This document shows positions 40,605-49,382 of a stretch of DNA of 49,382 nucleotides, in pieces (positions within the stretch are counted from its first letter, which is position 1; the number at the start of each line of letters is the position of its first letter). The stretch comes from Pelagibacteraceae bacterium AG-404-P07 (GTDB lineage: Bacteria; Pseudomonadota; Alphaproteobacteria; Pelagibacterales; Pelagibacteraceae). The translations under genes were made by a program, and so were the position numbers. Under the pieces are notes generated by a model. It saw only the letters and a program-made list of their open reading frames with translations. It was not told the DNA's origin and did not search any database. The stretch covers positions 1 to 49,382 of the forward strand of contig QCJE01000009.1 in NCBI GenBank assembly GCA_003216235.1, in the 5' to 3' direction.

Positions 40605-43481
40605 TTATTCAAAAACTTTCTTTATAATTTCTTGTTGTTGAGAAATATGCCATTTCACATATCCAGTTGCTGGAGATGCGTCCGGGCTTCTTCCTATGTA
40701 AGAAACATAATTATTATTAGCCTTTATCTTATCTAATGTCCATTGTATATAATCTCTTACTGAGAACCATGCTCCCATATTTTTAGGTTCTTCTTGACAC
40801 CAATAAAACTTCGCATTCTTAATATAAGGTCTCAATTCTTTGGCTAAAGCTTTTGCTGGAAAAGGATATAATTGTTCAATTCTAAAAAAAATAACATTAT
40901 CCCTTTTTAATTTTTCTCGAGCATCTATTAAATCAAAGTAAATCTTTCCTGAACAAAGAATCACTTTTTCAATTTTTTTTGGTTTTTTTAATTTTATAAA
41001 ACCTTTACTTTTTGGATCTATAGCATGATCCCATAAAACTCTATGAAATGAATTATTTTTACTAAAATCTTGTATATTTGATACACACTGTTTGTGTCTT
41101 AACAGTGATTTCGGGGTCATGATGATTAAAGGTTTTCTAAAATCTCTGTGCATTTGTCTTCTTAAAGCATGAAAATAATTAGCAGGAGTTGTACAATTCA
41201 TCACTTGCATGTTGTCATTAGAGCATAACTGTAAAAATCTTTCTAATCTTGCTGAAGAATGTTCAGGGCCTTGTCCTTCATATCCATGAGGTAGCAACAT
41301 AACTAAACCAGATGCTCTTGACCATTTTCTTTCTCCTGATGCAATAAATTGGTCAATTACAACTTGAGCCCCATTTGCAAAGTCTCCAAATTGGGCTTCC
41401 CACAGAGTTAATGTATTTGGTTCAACTAAGCTATAACCATATTCAAACCCAAGAACAGCTAATTCAGATAAAAAACTATCTACAACTTCAAACTGTTTTT
41501 GCTTTTTAGAGATATTATTTAGTGGGATATATCTAGAATTATCTAATTGATTTCGCAAAACTGAATGTCTTTGGCTAAATGTACCTCTTCCCGAATCTTG
41601 ACCAACTAGTCTAACTGGATAACCTTCTTCTACCAGTGATCCAAATGCCAAAGCTTCTGCTGTGGACCAGTCAATGCCTGTACCATTTTTTACAGTTAAT
41701 TTTCTATTTTCCAATATTTTTGAAATTGTTTTATGTAGATTAATTTCAACAGGAATTGTATTGATTTTATTTGATATTTCTTGCAGTTTTTTGATATCTG
41801 AACCAGTAATACCTCTTTTATCCTTTCCTTTCTCGGGCTTATATCGCGACCAAGTTCCTTCAAACCATTCTATTTTTGGTTTGTAATCTTTTGCATTTTT
41901 AAATTGTTCATTTAACAAATCTTTAAATTTTTTAATTGCTACATTTAAATAATCATTTGAAATAGATTTTTCGTTAACCAGTTTTTCTCCATATACTTTA
42001 ACTGGTGAAGGATGTGATTTTATTTTTTTATACATAAGTGGTTGAGTAAATGATGGCTCATCCCCCTCATTATGTCCAAACCTCCTATAACAAATTAAAT
42101 CAATCACTACATCTCTATTAAATTTTAATCTAAAATCAGTTGCTATTCTTGCTGCATATACTACTGCTTCAGGATCATCTCCATTAACATGTATAATTGG
42201 AGCTTCAACCATTTTTGCGATATCAGAAGGGTAAGGTGAGGATCTAGCAAACCTTGGGCTTGTAGTAAAACCTATTTGGTTATTAATTATAATATGTATT
42301 GTTCCACCAGTGTTATGACCTGGAAGACCTGACATAGCAAAGCATTCGGCAACTACTCCCTGGCCTGCAAAAGCTGCATCTCCATGTATTAATATTGGAA
42401 TTACTTTTTTTCTTTGTTTGTCTTGATGAAAATATTGTTTAGCTCTTGTTTGCCCAAGTACAACTGGATTTACTGCTTCCAAATGAGATGGATTGTCAGT
42501 GAGACTTACATGTACTGAATTTCCATTAAATTCTCTATTTGATGAAGCACCCAAATGATATTTAACATCTCCTGCACTATCTTCTTTAGTAGAGTTTATT
42601 TCACCAGCGAATTCGTTAAATATTCTTTTATAAGATTTTTGAAGTACATTAGCTAAAACATTTAATCTTCCTCTGTGAGACATTCCAATTTTGACTTCTT
42701 TTACTTGAGACTGACCACCTATCTTAATTATCTGCTCAAGAGCTGGTATTAAACTTTCACCTCCATCTAAACCAAATCTTTTTGTACCCACGTATTTTGT
42801 GTGAAGAAACTTTTCAAATCCTTCAGCTTGTATAAGTTTATTTAAAATTGCCTCTTTACCATTTTGAGTAAATTTAAAATCATCTGTCTTTTCAACTCTA
42901 TCTCTGAACCATTTTCTCTCTGTAGGATTAGAAATATGCATATATTCGTAGCCTAATGAACCACAATACTTTTCTCTCAAAAATTCAAGTATTTCCTTAA
43001 TATTAGACTCTTGTTTATTGGTCACCCCATCAAGAAATATTTTTTTATTATAATCTTCTTTTTTAAATCCATATGACTCTGGATGCAGTTCATCTAAATA
43101 ATCTGCTTTTAACAAATTTAGAGGATCTAATTTTGCAATTAAGTGACCTCTTTGTCTATAAGATCTAATCATTGCTACAGCTTTAATTGAATTAGCATTT
43201 GATCTCATAATTTCAATTTGACTTAAAGAACTATTATTTTTTAAATCTTTTTGGTTGTCTTTATTTAATGATTGCTTAGGTGTGCGGCTCCATGATGGGC
43301 CATTTATCTCTTTAATAACAACGTCAGCCTCTTCTCCAATTTCGTTGAAATATTCTTTCCAGCTATTTGGTAAATTAGGATCGTTGTTTATAAACTTCAC
43401 ATACATTTCTTCTATAAAAGAGCTATTAGATTTGCTTAAAAAAGCTGTTTTTTCATATTCAAGATTTTTAGAAGAAGACAT
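40605..43481 (-). CDS. sucA: 2-oxoglutarate dehydrogenase E1 component
   Basis: A 958-residue thiamine-diphosphate enzyme. The N-terminal SNSSFIEEMYVKFINNDPNLP segment is followed by IGMSHRGRLNVLANVL, the ThDP/Mg motif HGDAAFAGQGVVAE with downstream NNQIGFT, and the C-terminal SGRGTFSQRHSVL and LPHGYEGQGPEHSSAR. It decarboxylates 2-oxoglutarate and loads SucB. It starts 34 bp after the displaced sucD stop at 43516. In this obligately respiratory lineage it is the main carbon flow to succinyl-CoA. Confidence 0.97.
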   Translation of the reverse strand: MSSSKNLEYEKTAFLSKSNSSFIEEMYVKFINNDPNLPNSWKEYFNEIGEEADVVIKEINGPSWSRTPKQSLNKDNQKDLKNNSSLSQIEIMRSNANSIKAVAMIRSYRQRGHLIAKLDPLNLLKADYLDELHPESYGFKKEDYNKKIFLDGVTNKQESNIKEILEFLREKYCGSLGYEYMHISNPTERKWFRDRVEKTDDFKFTQNGKEAILNKLIQAEGFEKFLHTKYVGTKRFGLDGGESLIPALEQIIKIGGQSQVKEVKIGMSHRGRLNVLANVLQKSYKRIFNEFAGEINSTKEDSAGDVKYHLGASSNREFNGNSVHVSLTDNPSHLEAVNPVVLGQTRAKQYFHQDKQRKKVIPILIHGDAAFAGQGVVAECFAMSGLPGHNTGGTIHIIINNQIGFTTSPRFARSSPYPSDIAKMVEAPIIHVNGDDPEAVVYAARIATDFRLKFNRDVVIDLICYRRFGHNEGDEPSFTQPLMYKKIKSHPSPVKVYGEKLVNEKSISNDYLNVAIKKFKDLLNEQFKNAKDYKPKIEWFEGTWSRYKPEKGKDKRGITGSDIKKLQEISNKINTIPVEINLHKTISKILENRKLTVKNGTGIDWSTAEALAFGSLVEEGYPVRLVGQDSGRGTFSQRHSVLRNQLDNSRYIPLNNISKKQKQFEVVDSFLSELAVLGFEYGYSLVEPNTLTLWEAQFGDFANGAQVVIDQFIASGERKWSRASGLVMLLPHGYEGQGPEHSSARLERFLQLCSNDNMQVMNCTTPANYFHALRRQMHRDFRKPLIIMTPKSLLRHKQCVSNIQDFSKNNSFHRVLWDHAIDPKSKGFIKLKKPKKIEKVILCSGKIYFDLIDAREKLKRDNVIFFRIEQLYPFPAKALAKELRPYIKNAKFYWCQEEPKNMGAWFSVRDYIQWTLDKIKANNNYVSYIGRSPDASPATGYVKWHISQQQEIIKKVFE

Positions 43482-43515
43482 TATCTATTTCAATATAAGC
43501 CTAGAAAAAAAATTT

Positions 43516-43601
43516 TCAATTAGACAATTTATTGAACAATGTTTTTCCAATTTTTGATGGAGAGTTAGCCATTGTTATTCCACAGTTTTCCATTTTTTTT
43601 T
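43516..43601 (-). other. sucD: Frameshift site (A9) and displaced sucD C-terminal codons
   Basis: The coding strand reads GATAAAAT, nine A, TGGAAAAC. With eight A the frame continues as [20 protein letters not shown] and on to NKLSN-stop at 43516-43518, which aligns with the end of ordinary SucD proteins. Conservation of 25 sensible codons beyond the shift argues the break is recent, artefactual, or compensated by slippage on the A run. Confidence 0.85.
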
Positions 43602-44392
43602 ATTTTATCCTCAGCTCCCCCTTTTCCGCCAGATATTATGGCCCCTGCATGCCCCATTCTTCTCCCTGGTGGGGCAGTGATTCCAGCAATAAATCCTACT
43701 ATTGGTTTTTTAATTTTGTGATTTTTTATAAATTCTGCAGCTTCTTCCTCTGCAGTACCACCAATTTCTCCAATCATTAAAATTGATTGTGTTTCTTCAT
43801 CATTTAAAAATAAATCTAAACAATCAATAAAATTTGTACCATTTATGGGGTCTCCTCCAATGCCAATACAAGTTGATTGACCAAGGCCATTTTCTGTAGT
43901 TTGCGCAACAGCTTCATAAGTTAAAGTTCCAGATCTAGACACTATTCCAACTGAGCCACGCTTATGAATATTTCCTGGCATTATACCAATTTTACATTCA
44001 TCAGGAGTTATTATTCCTGGACAGTTAGGTCCTATTAATCTACTTTTTGACCCTTTTAATTTTTCCTTAACTTTAAGCATATCCTGAATGGGTATACCTT
44101 CTGTGATACAAACAATTAATTCTACACACGCATCAATTGCTTCTATAATGGCAGCTGCTGCAAATTTAGCTGGCACATAAATCATTGTTGCATCTGCACC
44201 GACCTGATTTTTAGCTTCTTCAACAGTATTAAAAACTGGTCTATCTAAATGTTTTTGACCCCCTTTTTTTGGTGTAACCCCACCAACTAAATTTGTACCA
44301 TATTTAATTGCTTGATCTGAATGAAAAGTGCCATGAGCTCCTGTAAAACCCTGGCAAATTATTTTTGTATTTCTATTTACTAATACAGACAT
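43565..44392 (-). CDS. sucD: Succinyl-CoA synthetase alpha subunit, C-terminus frameshifted
   Basis: As read, 275 residues. The CoA-binding domain ([23 protein letters not shown]) and the ligase domain are intact, with [10 protein letters not shown] and the phosphohistidine His248 in GHAGAII. After Lys266 the reading frame changes: the last nine residues (NGKLWNNNG) are non-native. Removing one A from the A9 run at 43593-43601 restores a normal end ([20 protein letters not shown]...) with a stop at 43516 and a 291-residue protein of family length. Either a sequence error or a slippage-corrected gene. It pairs with sucC (1 bp gap) to make ATP or GTP from succinyl-CoA. Confidence 0.93.
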   Translation of the reverse strand: MSVLVNRNTKIICQGFTGAHGTFHSDQAIKYGTNLVGGVTPKKGGQKHLDRPVFNTVEEAKNQVGADATMIYVPAKFAAAAIIEAIDACVELIVCITEGIPIQDMLKVKEKLKGSKSRLIGPNCPGIITPDECKIGIMPGNIHKRGSVGIVSRSGTLTYEAVAQTTENGLGQSTCIGIGGDPINGTNFIDCLDLFLNDEETQSILMIGEIGGTAEEEAAEFIKNHKIKKPIVGFIAGITAPPGRRMGHAGAIISGGKGGAEDKIKKNGKLWNNNG

Positions 44393-44393
44393 T

Positions 44394-45554
44394 TTATTTA
44401 ATTGCCTCTACAATTTTTTTAGCAGCATCATCTAAGTTTTCAGCAGAAATCAATTTTAATCCTGAGTTATCTAATATCTTTCTTCCTTCTTTAAAGTTTG
44501 TACCTGCAAGTCTGACAACCAAAGGAACACTGATATCTATTTCTTTTGCTGCATCTACTACTCCTTGAGCAAGGACATCACATCTCATAATGCCTCCAAA
44601 AATATTAATTAAGATTCCTTTAACATTCTTATCTAGTAAAATAATTTTTAAAGCTGCAGAAACCTTTTCTTTTGAGGCACCTCCTCCTACGTCTAAAAAG
44701 TTAGCTGGTTCTTTACCATATAACTTTATTATATCCATTGTTGCCATAGCTAAACCTGCACCATTAACCATACATCCAATGCTTCCATCTAATTTGATAT
44801 AAGCTAAATCATGTTTACTAGCTTCTATTTCAGTCGGATCTTCTTCATTTAAATCTCTAAACTCAACAATTTCTGGATGTCTAAATAAAGCATTAGAGTC
44901 AAAATTTACTTTTGCATCTAAACAAATTATTTTTTCTTCTTTTGTTAAAATTAATGGATTAACCTCAATCATATTTGCATCTGTATTTATAAACATTTGG
45001 TAAATAGATTTTATTAATGATATAGCTTGTTTTTTTACACTATCATTTAAATTAAAAATCTTAATTATTTCTTCACAATCTTTTTTTGAGATTTCGCTAT
45101 TTATATTAATTTTTGTTGTAATAATTTTTTCTGGATTATTTTTTGCCACTTCCTCAATATCCATTCCGCCTTGATCACTGGATATAAAAGCAATTTTTGA
45201 ACTTGCTCTATCCACTAAACAAGAAAGATAAAATTCTTTTTCTATGTTTGAAGACTCTTCAACATATAATCTTTTTACCTCTCTTCCATCTGGACCTGTT
45301 TGATGAGTTATTAAGATTTTTCCCATTAATTCTTTCGCAGCTATAGCTAATTCCTCAATAGTATTTAAAATTTTTACACCACCTGCTTTACCTCTTCCTC
45401 CAGCATGAATTTGAGCTTTTAAAACATATTTTTTTGTATTTAATGATTTTGCTTTCTCCACTAACTCATCAACTGAGAGAGCAAACACACCTTTTGGAAC
45501 AGTCGCACCATATTTTTTTAAAATTTGTTTAGCTTGATGTTCGTGAATGTTCAT
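44394..45554 (-). CDS. sucC: Succinyl-CoA synthetase beta subunit
   Basis: A 386-residue ATP-grasp subunit. [16 protein letters not shown] opens the protein, the ATP-binding loop is [15 protein letters not shown], and the C-terminal domain has [17 protein letters not shown] and [25 protein letters not shown] carries metal-binding residues. Length is typical. It precedes sucD by 1 bp and follows mdh by 2 bp, as in other Alphaproteobacteria. Confidence 0.97.
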   Translation of the reverse strand: MNIHEHQAKQILKKYGATVPKGVFALSVDELVEKAKSLNTKKYVLKAQIHAGGRGKAGGVKILNTIEELAIAAKELMGKILITHQTGPDGREVKRLYVEESSNIEKEFYLSCLVDRASSKIAFISSDQGGMDIEEVAKNNPEKIITTKININSEISKKDCEEIIKIFNLNDSVKKQAISLIKSIYQMFINTDANMIEVNPLILTKEEKIICLDAKVNFDSNALFRHPEIVEFRDLNEEDPTEIEASKHDLAYIKLDGSIGCMVNGAGLAMATMDIIKLYGKEPANFLDVGGGASKEKVSAALKIILLDKNVKGILINIFGGIMRCDVLAQGVVDAAKEIDISVPLVVRLAGTNFKEGRKILDNSGLKLISAENLDDAAKKIVEAIK

Positions 45555-45556
45555 TT

Positions 45557-46531
<975 letters not shown>

Positions 46532-48025
46532 TTATTTCATTGTAGGCATTACGAATTCAGCATTTGATCTAATTCCAGAAGGCCATCTTGAGGTTATTGT
46601 TTTAAGTTTTGTATAAAATTTTATGCCTTCCATACCATGCATTGCACTGTCTCCAAATAAAGATCGTTTCCAGCCACCAAAGCTATGAAAAGCCATCGGA
46701 ACTGGTATAGGAACATTTATTCCAACCATTCCAACTTGTATTTTACTTGCAAAAGTTCTCCCAGCGTCACCATCTCTAGTGTAAATACTTACACCATTTC
46801 CGTATTCGTGATCATTAATAAGTTTTGCAGCTTCTTCAAAGGTTCTTACTCTCACTACAGATAAAACTGGTCCAAATATTTCTTCTTTATATATTCTCAT
46901 TTCTTTTTTCACATGATCAAATAAACAGCCTCCGATATAGAAACCATTCTCGTAACCTTGTAATTTTAAATTCCTACCATCAACAATTAGCTTTGCACCC
47001 TCTTTTATTCCCAAATCAACATATCCTTTTACTTTTTCAAGATGTTCTTTGGTAACCAAAGGTCCCATCTCAGAATTTTTATCCATTCCGGGACCAACTT
47101 TTAGAGCTTCTGCTTTTTTTGATAATCTTGATACTAATTCATCACCTATATCTCCAACAGCTACTGCAACTGATTGAGCCATACATCTCTCACCTGCAGA
47201 ACCATAAGCAGCTCCCATCAAACCATTTACTGCACCATCTAAATCACAATCTGGCATAACTACTAAATGATTTTTTGCACCTCCAAGTGCCTGAACTCTT
47301 TTTTCATTTTTTGCAGAATTCTCATAAATATATTTTGCTATAGGTGTTGAGCCTACAAAACTTACTGCCTTGATATCTTTATTTGTTAAGATTGCATCTA
47401 CAACTTCTTTGTCTCCATTTACAACATTAAAAACTCCATCTGGAAGACCAGCTTCTTTCAATAGTTCAGCTAACTTGATTGCACACGATGGATCTTTTTC
47501 AGAAGGCTTCAATATGAAAGCGTTTCCACATGCAATTGCTATAGGGAACATCCACATTGGTACCATTGCAGGAAAATTAAAAGGTGTAACTCCTGCTACG
47601 ACTCCTAAGGGTTGACGCATAGACCAACTATCAACATTGGTACCAACATTTTCTGAAAATTCACCTTTAAGTAAGTGAGGTATACCACAAGCAAATTCAA
47701 CAACTTCCAAGCCTCTTGTTAGAGACCCTTTGGCATCCTCATAAACTTTTCCATGCTCTGAAACAATTAATTTAGTAAGTTCATCTGAATTTTTTTCAAT
47801 TAATTCTTTGAACTTAAACATAATTCTTGCCCTTTGAAGAGATGGTTTAAGTGACCAGTTTTCAAAAGCCTTTTTAGCAACAATAACAGCTTGATCTAAG
47901 TCAGATTTAGAGGCTAATCTTACTTCTTTTTCTTGTTCTCCAGTTGCAGGATTAAACACTTTACCTTTTTTATCAGAAGTTCCAGGAATTATATTTCCAC
48001 CTACAAAATGTTCAATTAATTTCAT
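46532..48025 (-). CDS. mmsA: Methylmalonate-semialdehyde dehydrogenase (CoA-acylating)
   Basis: A 497-residue aldehyde dehydrogenase. GVTPFNFPAMVPMWMFPIAIACGN is the MmsA-specific cofactor region, and the nucleophile Cys281 is in GSAGERCMAQS. FHSFGGWKRSLFGD and IKFYTKLKTITSRWP close the protein as in MmsA. It converts methylmalonate or malonate semialdehyde to propionyl- or acetyl-CoA, in valine, beta-alanine, uracil or inositol breakdown. Its place between sdhB and mdh is unusual; its product would feed carbon into the cycle. Confidence 0.93.
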   Translation of the reverse strand: MKLIEHFVGGNIIPGTSDKKGKVFNPATGEQEKEVRLASKSDLDQAVIVAKKAFENWSLKPSLQRARIMFKFKELIEKNSDELTKLIVSEHGKVYEDAKGSLTRGLEVVEFACGIPHLLKGEFSENVGTNVDSWSMRQPLGVVAGVTPFNFPAMVPMWMFPIAIACGNAFILKPSEKDPSCAIKLAELLKEAGLPDGVFNVVNGDKEVVDAILTNKDIKAVSFVGSTPIAKYIYENSAKNEKRVQALGGAKNHLVVMPDCDLDGAVNGLMGAAYGSAGERCMAQSVAVAVGDIGDELVSRLSKKAEALKVGPGMDKNSEMGPLVTKEHLEKVKGYVDLGIKEGAKLIVDGRNLKLQGYENGFYIGGCLFDHVKKEMRIYKEEIFGPVLSVVRVRTFEEAAKLINDHEYGNGVSIYTRDGDAGRTFASKIQVGMVGINVPIPVPMAFHSFGGWKRSLFGDSAMHGMEGIKFYTKLKTITSRWPSGIRSNAEFVMPTMK

Positions 48026-48067
48026 GAATACGATCTTTTAGAGTAAAAATTCTTATTAGTCTATTGT

Positions 48068-48847
48068 TTAAATATTGGCAGTTGCTAACATTTTTTTTAT
48101 TTCAGCTATAGCTTTTGCAGGATTTAAACCTTTTGGACATGCGCTTGTACAGTTAAGAATTGTATGACAACGATAAAGTTTAAGTTCATCAGCAACTTTT
48201 TTTAGTCTTGATTGTCTCTCTTCATCTCTACTGTCTACAATCCACCTATACGCTTGTAATAAAACTGCTGGACCTAAATACTTGTCTCCATTCCACCAAT
48301 AACTAGGGCATGATGTTGAACAACAAGCACACATTATACACTCGTATGCACCATCTAATTTTGCTCTATCTTTCTTTGATTGAATGATTTCTTTTGTTTC
48401 TGAATTAGAATTAGATTTTAACCACGGTTCTATTGATTGATATTGTTTATACAAACCATCTAAATCACCAATTAAATCTTTTTTTACTTTTAAATGAGGT
48501 AATGGATAAATATCTATATCTCCATTAATTTCAGCATGTGGTGTTGTGCAAGCTAAACCATTTTTTCCATCCATATTCATTGCACACGAGCCACAAACTC
48601 CATGAGCGCAAGATCTTCTATAAGTTAACGTTGGATCTATTTCATTTTTAATTTTATTCAGAACATCTAATACTTTGGAAGGACAATTATCCATATCAAC
48701 TTCATATGTATCAATTCTAGGATTTTCACCAGAGGATGGATCCCACCTATAAACGTTTACTTTCCTTAAATTTTTCGAGCCAGTCTTATCTTTAAAATAT
48801 TTACCTTTTTTTACTTTAGAGTTTTCAGGTAAACTAATTTGTGCCAT
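48068..48847 (-). CDS. sdhB: Succinate dehydrogenase iron-sulfur subunit
   Basis: A 259-residue subunit. The plant-type [2Fe-2S] ligands are Cys80, 85, 88 and 100 ([12 protein letters not shown]). The [4Fe-4S] set is Cys170, 173, 176 with the [3Fe-4S] Cys180 ([16 protein letters not shown]), and [17 protein letters not shown] provides Cys227, 233 and 237. It passes electrons from SdhA to the membrane quinone site. The start overlaps the sdhA stop by 1 bp. Confidence 0.97.
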   Translation of the reverse strand: MAQISLPENSKVKKGKYFKDKTGSKNLRKVNVYRWDPSSGENPRIDTYEVDMDNCPSKVLDVLNKIKNEIDPTLTYRRSCAHGVCGSCAMNMDGKNGLACTTPHAEINGDIDIYPLPHLKVKKDLIGDLDGLYKQYQSIEPWLKSNSNSETKEIIQSKKDRAKLDGAYECIMCACCSTSCPSYWWNGDKYLGPAVLLQAYRWIVDSRDEERQSRLKKVADELKLYRCHTILNCTSACPKGLNPAKAIAEIKKMLATANI

Positions 48848-49382
48848 TAATAAACTCTTTCTTGAGGTGGAAAATATTGAACTTCATTTGTTAAAGTAGA
48901 TTTGTGAACCTCTCTATAGCTTATTTTTGTGCTTTTACCATCACACCAAGCAAGTGTGTGCTGCATGAATTTTTCATCATTTCTTTTAGGAAAATCCTCC
49001 CTTGCATGTGCTCCTCGACTTTCTTTTCTATTATATGCAGAGTCAACTGTAACAACCGCTTGTCTAATTAAATTATCAAATTCTAAAGTTTCAACTAAAT
49101 CAGTATTAAATATTAATGATTTATCTTTAACAGATAAGCTATCTAAACCATCAAAAGTTTTTTTAATTTCCTCAACACCTTCTTTCAAAGTTTTTTCTGT
49201 TCTGAAAACTGCACACTTAGATTGCATTGTCTTCTGCATTGAGAGTCTTAATTCTGCTGTTCCAATATCACCATTGGCATTTCTTATTTTATCAAAACGA
49301 TCTAAGCATTTTTGAGTTTCTGTTTCGCTTATTTCTTCATGTGGTGCTCCTGGTTTAATAAGTTCTGCGGCTCTTTTTGCTG
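48847..49382 (-). CDS. sdhA: Succinate dehydrogenase flavoprotein subunit (C-terminal part, start beyond window)
   Basis: The last 178 codons of SdhA; the frame is open to the right edge, so the Met at 49239 is internal and not a start. [53 protein letters not shown] with the substrate-site HAREDFP, and the terminal [24 protein letters not shown] are diagnostic of SdhA. It oxidizes succinate to fumarate with covalent FAD (attachment site outside the window). The C-terminal Tyr end matches the family. Confidence 0.96.
   Translation of the reverse strand, partial: AKRAAELIKPGAPHEEISETETQKCLDRFDKIRNANGDIGTAELRLSMQKTMQSKCAVFRTEKTLKEGVEEIKKTFDGLDSLSVKDKSLIFNTDLVETLEFDNLIRQAVVTVDSAYNRKESRGAHAREDFPKRNDEKFMQHTLAWCDGKSTKISYREVHKSTLTNEVQYFPPQERVY

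Noticed and set aside
48847-49239. A separate 130-residue gene beginning at 49239
   Set aside because: The same frame stays open to the window edge with SdhA-like sequence, so this is the C-terminus of a truncated sdhA.

Overview
The window is a dense, very AT-rich stretch of bacterial chromosome from the SAR11 clade (Candidatus Pelagibacter and relatives, Alphaproteobacteria). Three things point there. The genes are alphaproteobacterial in type (ChvG/ChvI, RegA, class I lysyl-tRNA synthetase, a SAM-II riboswitch before metX, a split F1 ATP synthase operon). The gene blocks follow alphaproteobacterial order (ahcY-chvG/I, rplU-rpmA-obgE-proB-proA-nadD-rsfS-ctpA-rppH, hisC-tyrA/metX-metW, priA-atpHAGDC, sdh-mdh-sucCDAB-lpd). 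The packing is extreme: mostly 0-60 bp gaps, many 1-17 bp overlaps, and no gene-free stretch above 200 bp. The assignment is inferred from content; no marker rRNA is present.

Layout. 1-8233 (minus): an amgK-murU peptidoglycan-recycling pair (murU cut by the window edge), tsaE, ahcY, the ChvG/ChvI two-component system and polA. 8281-9388: a lone BioY biotin transporter (plus) tail-to-tail with the RegA redox regulator (minus). 9534-12642 (plus): a polyamine operon of an ornithine-type decarboxylase, a deoxyhypusine-synthase-like protein and an agmatinase-type ureohydrolase. 12643-16171 (minus): YhhQ transporter, rpmB, pyrD, lysK. 16261-19821 (plus): trkH, ampG, and an NlpC/P60 peptidase. 19818-21796 (minus): tyrA and hisC. 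21873-24432 (plus): promoter and SAM-II riboswitch, metX, metW, gloB. 24443-31024 (plus): ribosomal proteins L21 and L27, obgE, proB, proA, nadD, rsfS, ctpA, rppH. 31017-49382 (minus): F1 ATP synthase, priA, then a near-continuous TCA-cycle block (lpd, sucB, sucA, sucD, sucC, mdh, mmsA, sdhB, and the end of sdhA).

Together the window covers energy metabolism (2-oxoglutarate to malate, succinate dehydrogenase, ATP synthase catalytic head), methionine/SAM cycling (metX/W under SAM control, ahcY), proline, tyrosine and histidine-type transamination, polyamines, and two halves of a muropeptide recycling route (AmpG and NlpC/P60; AmgK and MurU).

Most notable observations: sucD is frameshifted in a run of nine A residues, with its normal C-terminus intact in the next frame; the DHS-like protein keeps the catalytic lysine but has lost two spermidine-site residues; ChvI lacks the conserved Lys-Pro of receiver domains; a perfect 15-bp dyad lies between regA and the decarboxylase gene; and all four convergent junctions abut or overlap, leaving no room for terminators. 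No mobile element, CRISPR array, tRNA or rRNA was found. I see no wholly new multi-gene system; the polyamine operon is the nearest candidate.
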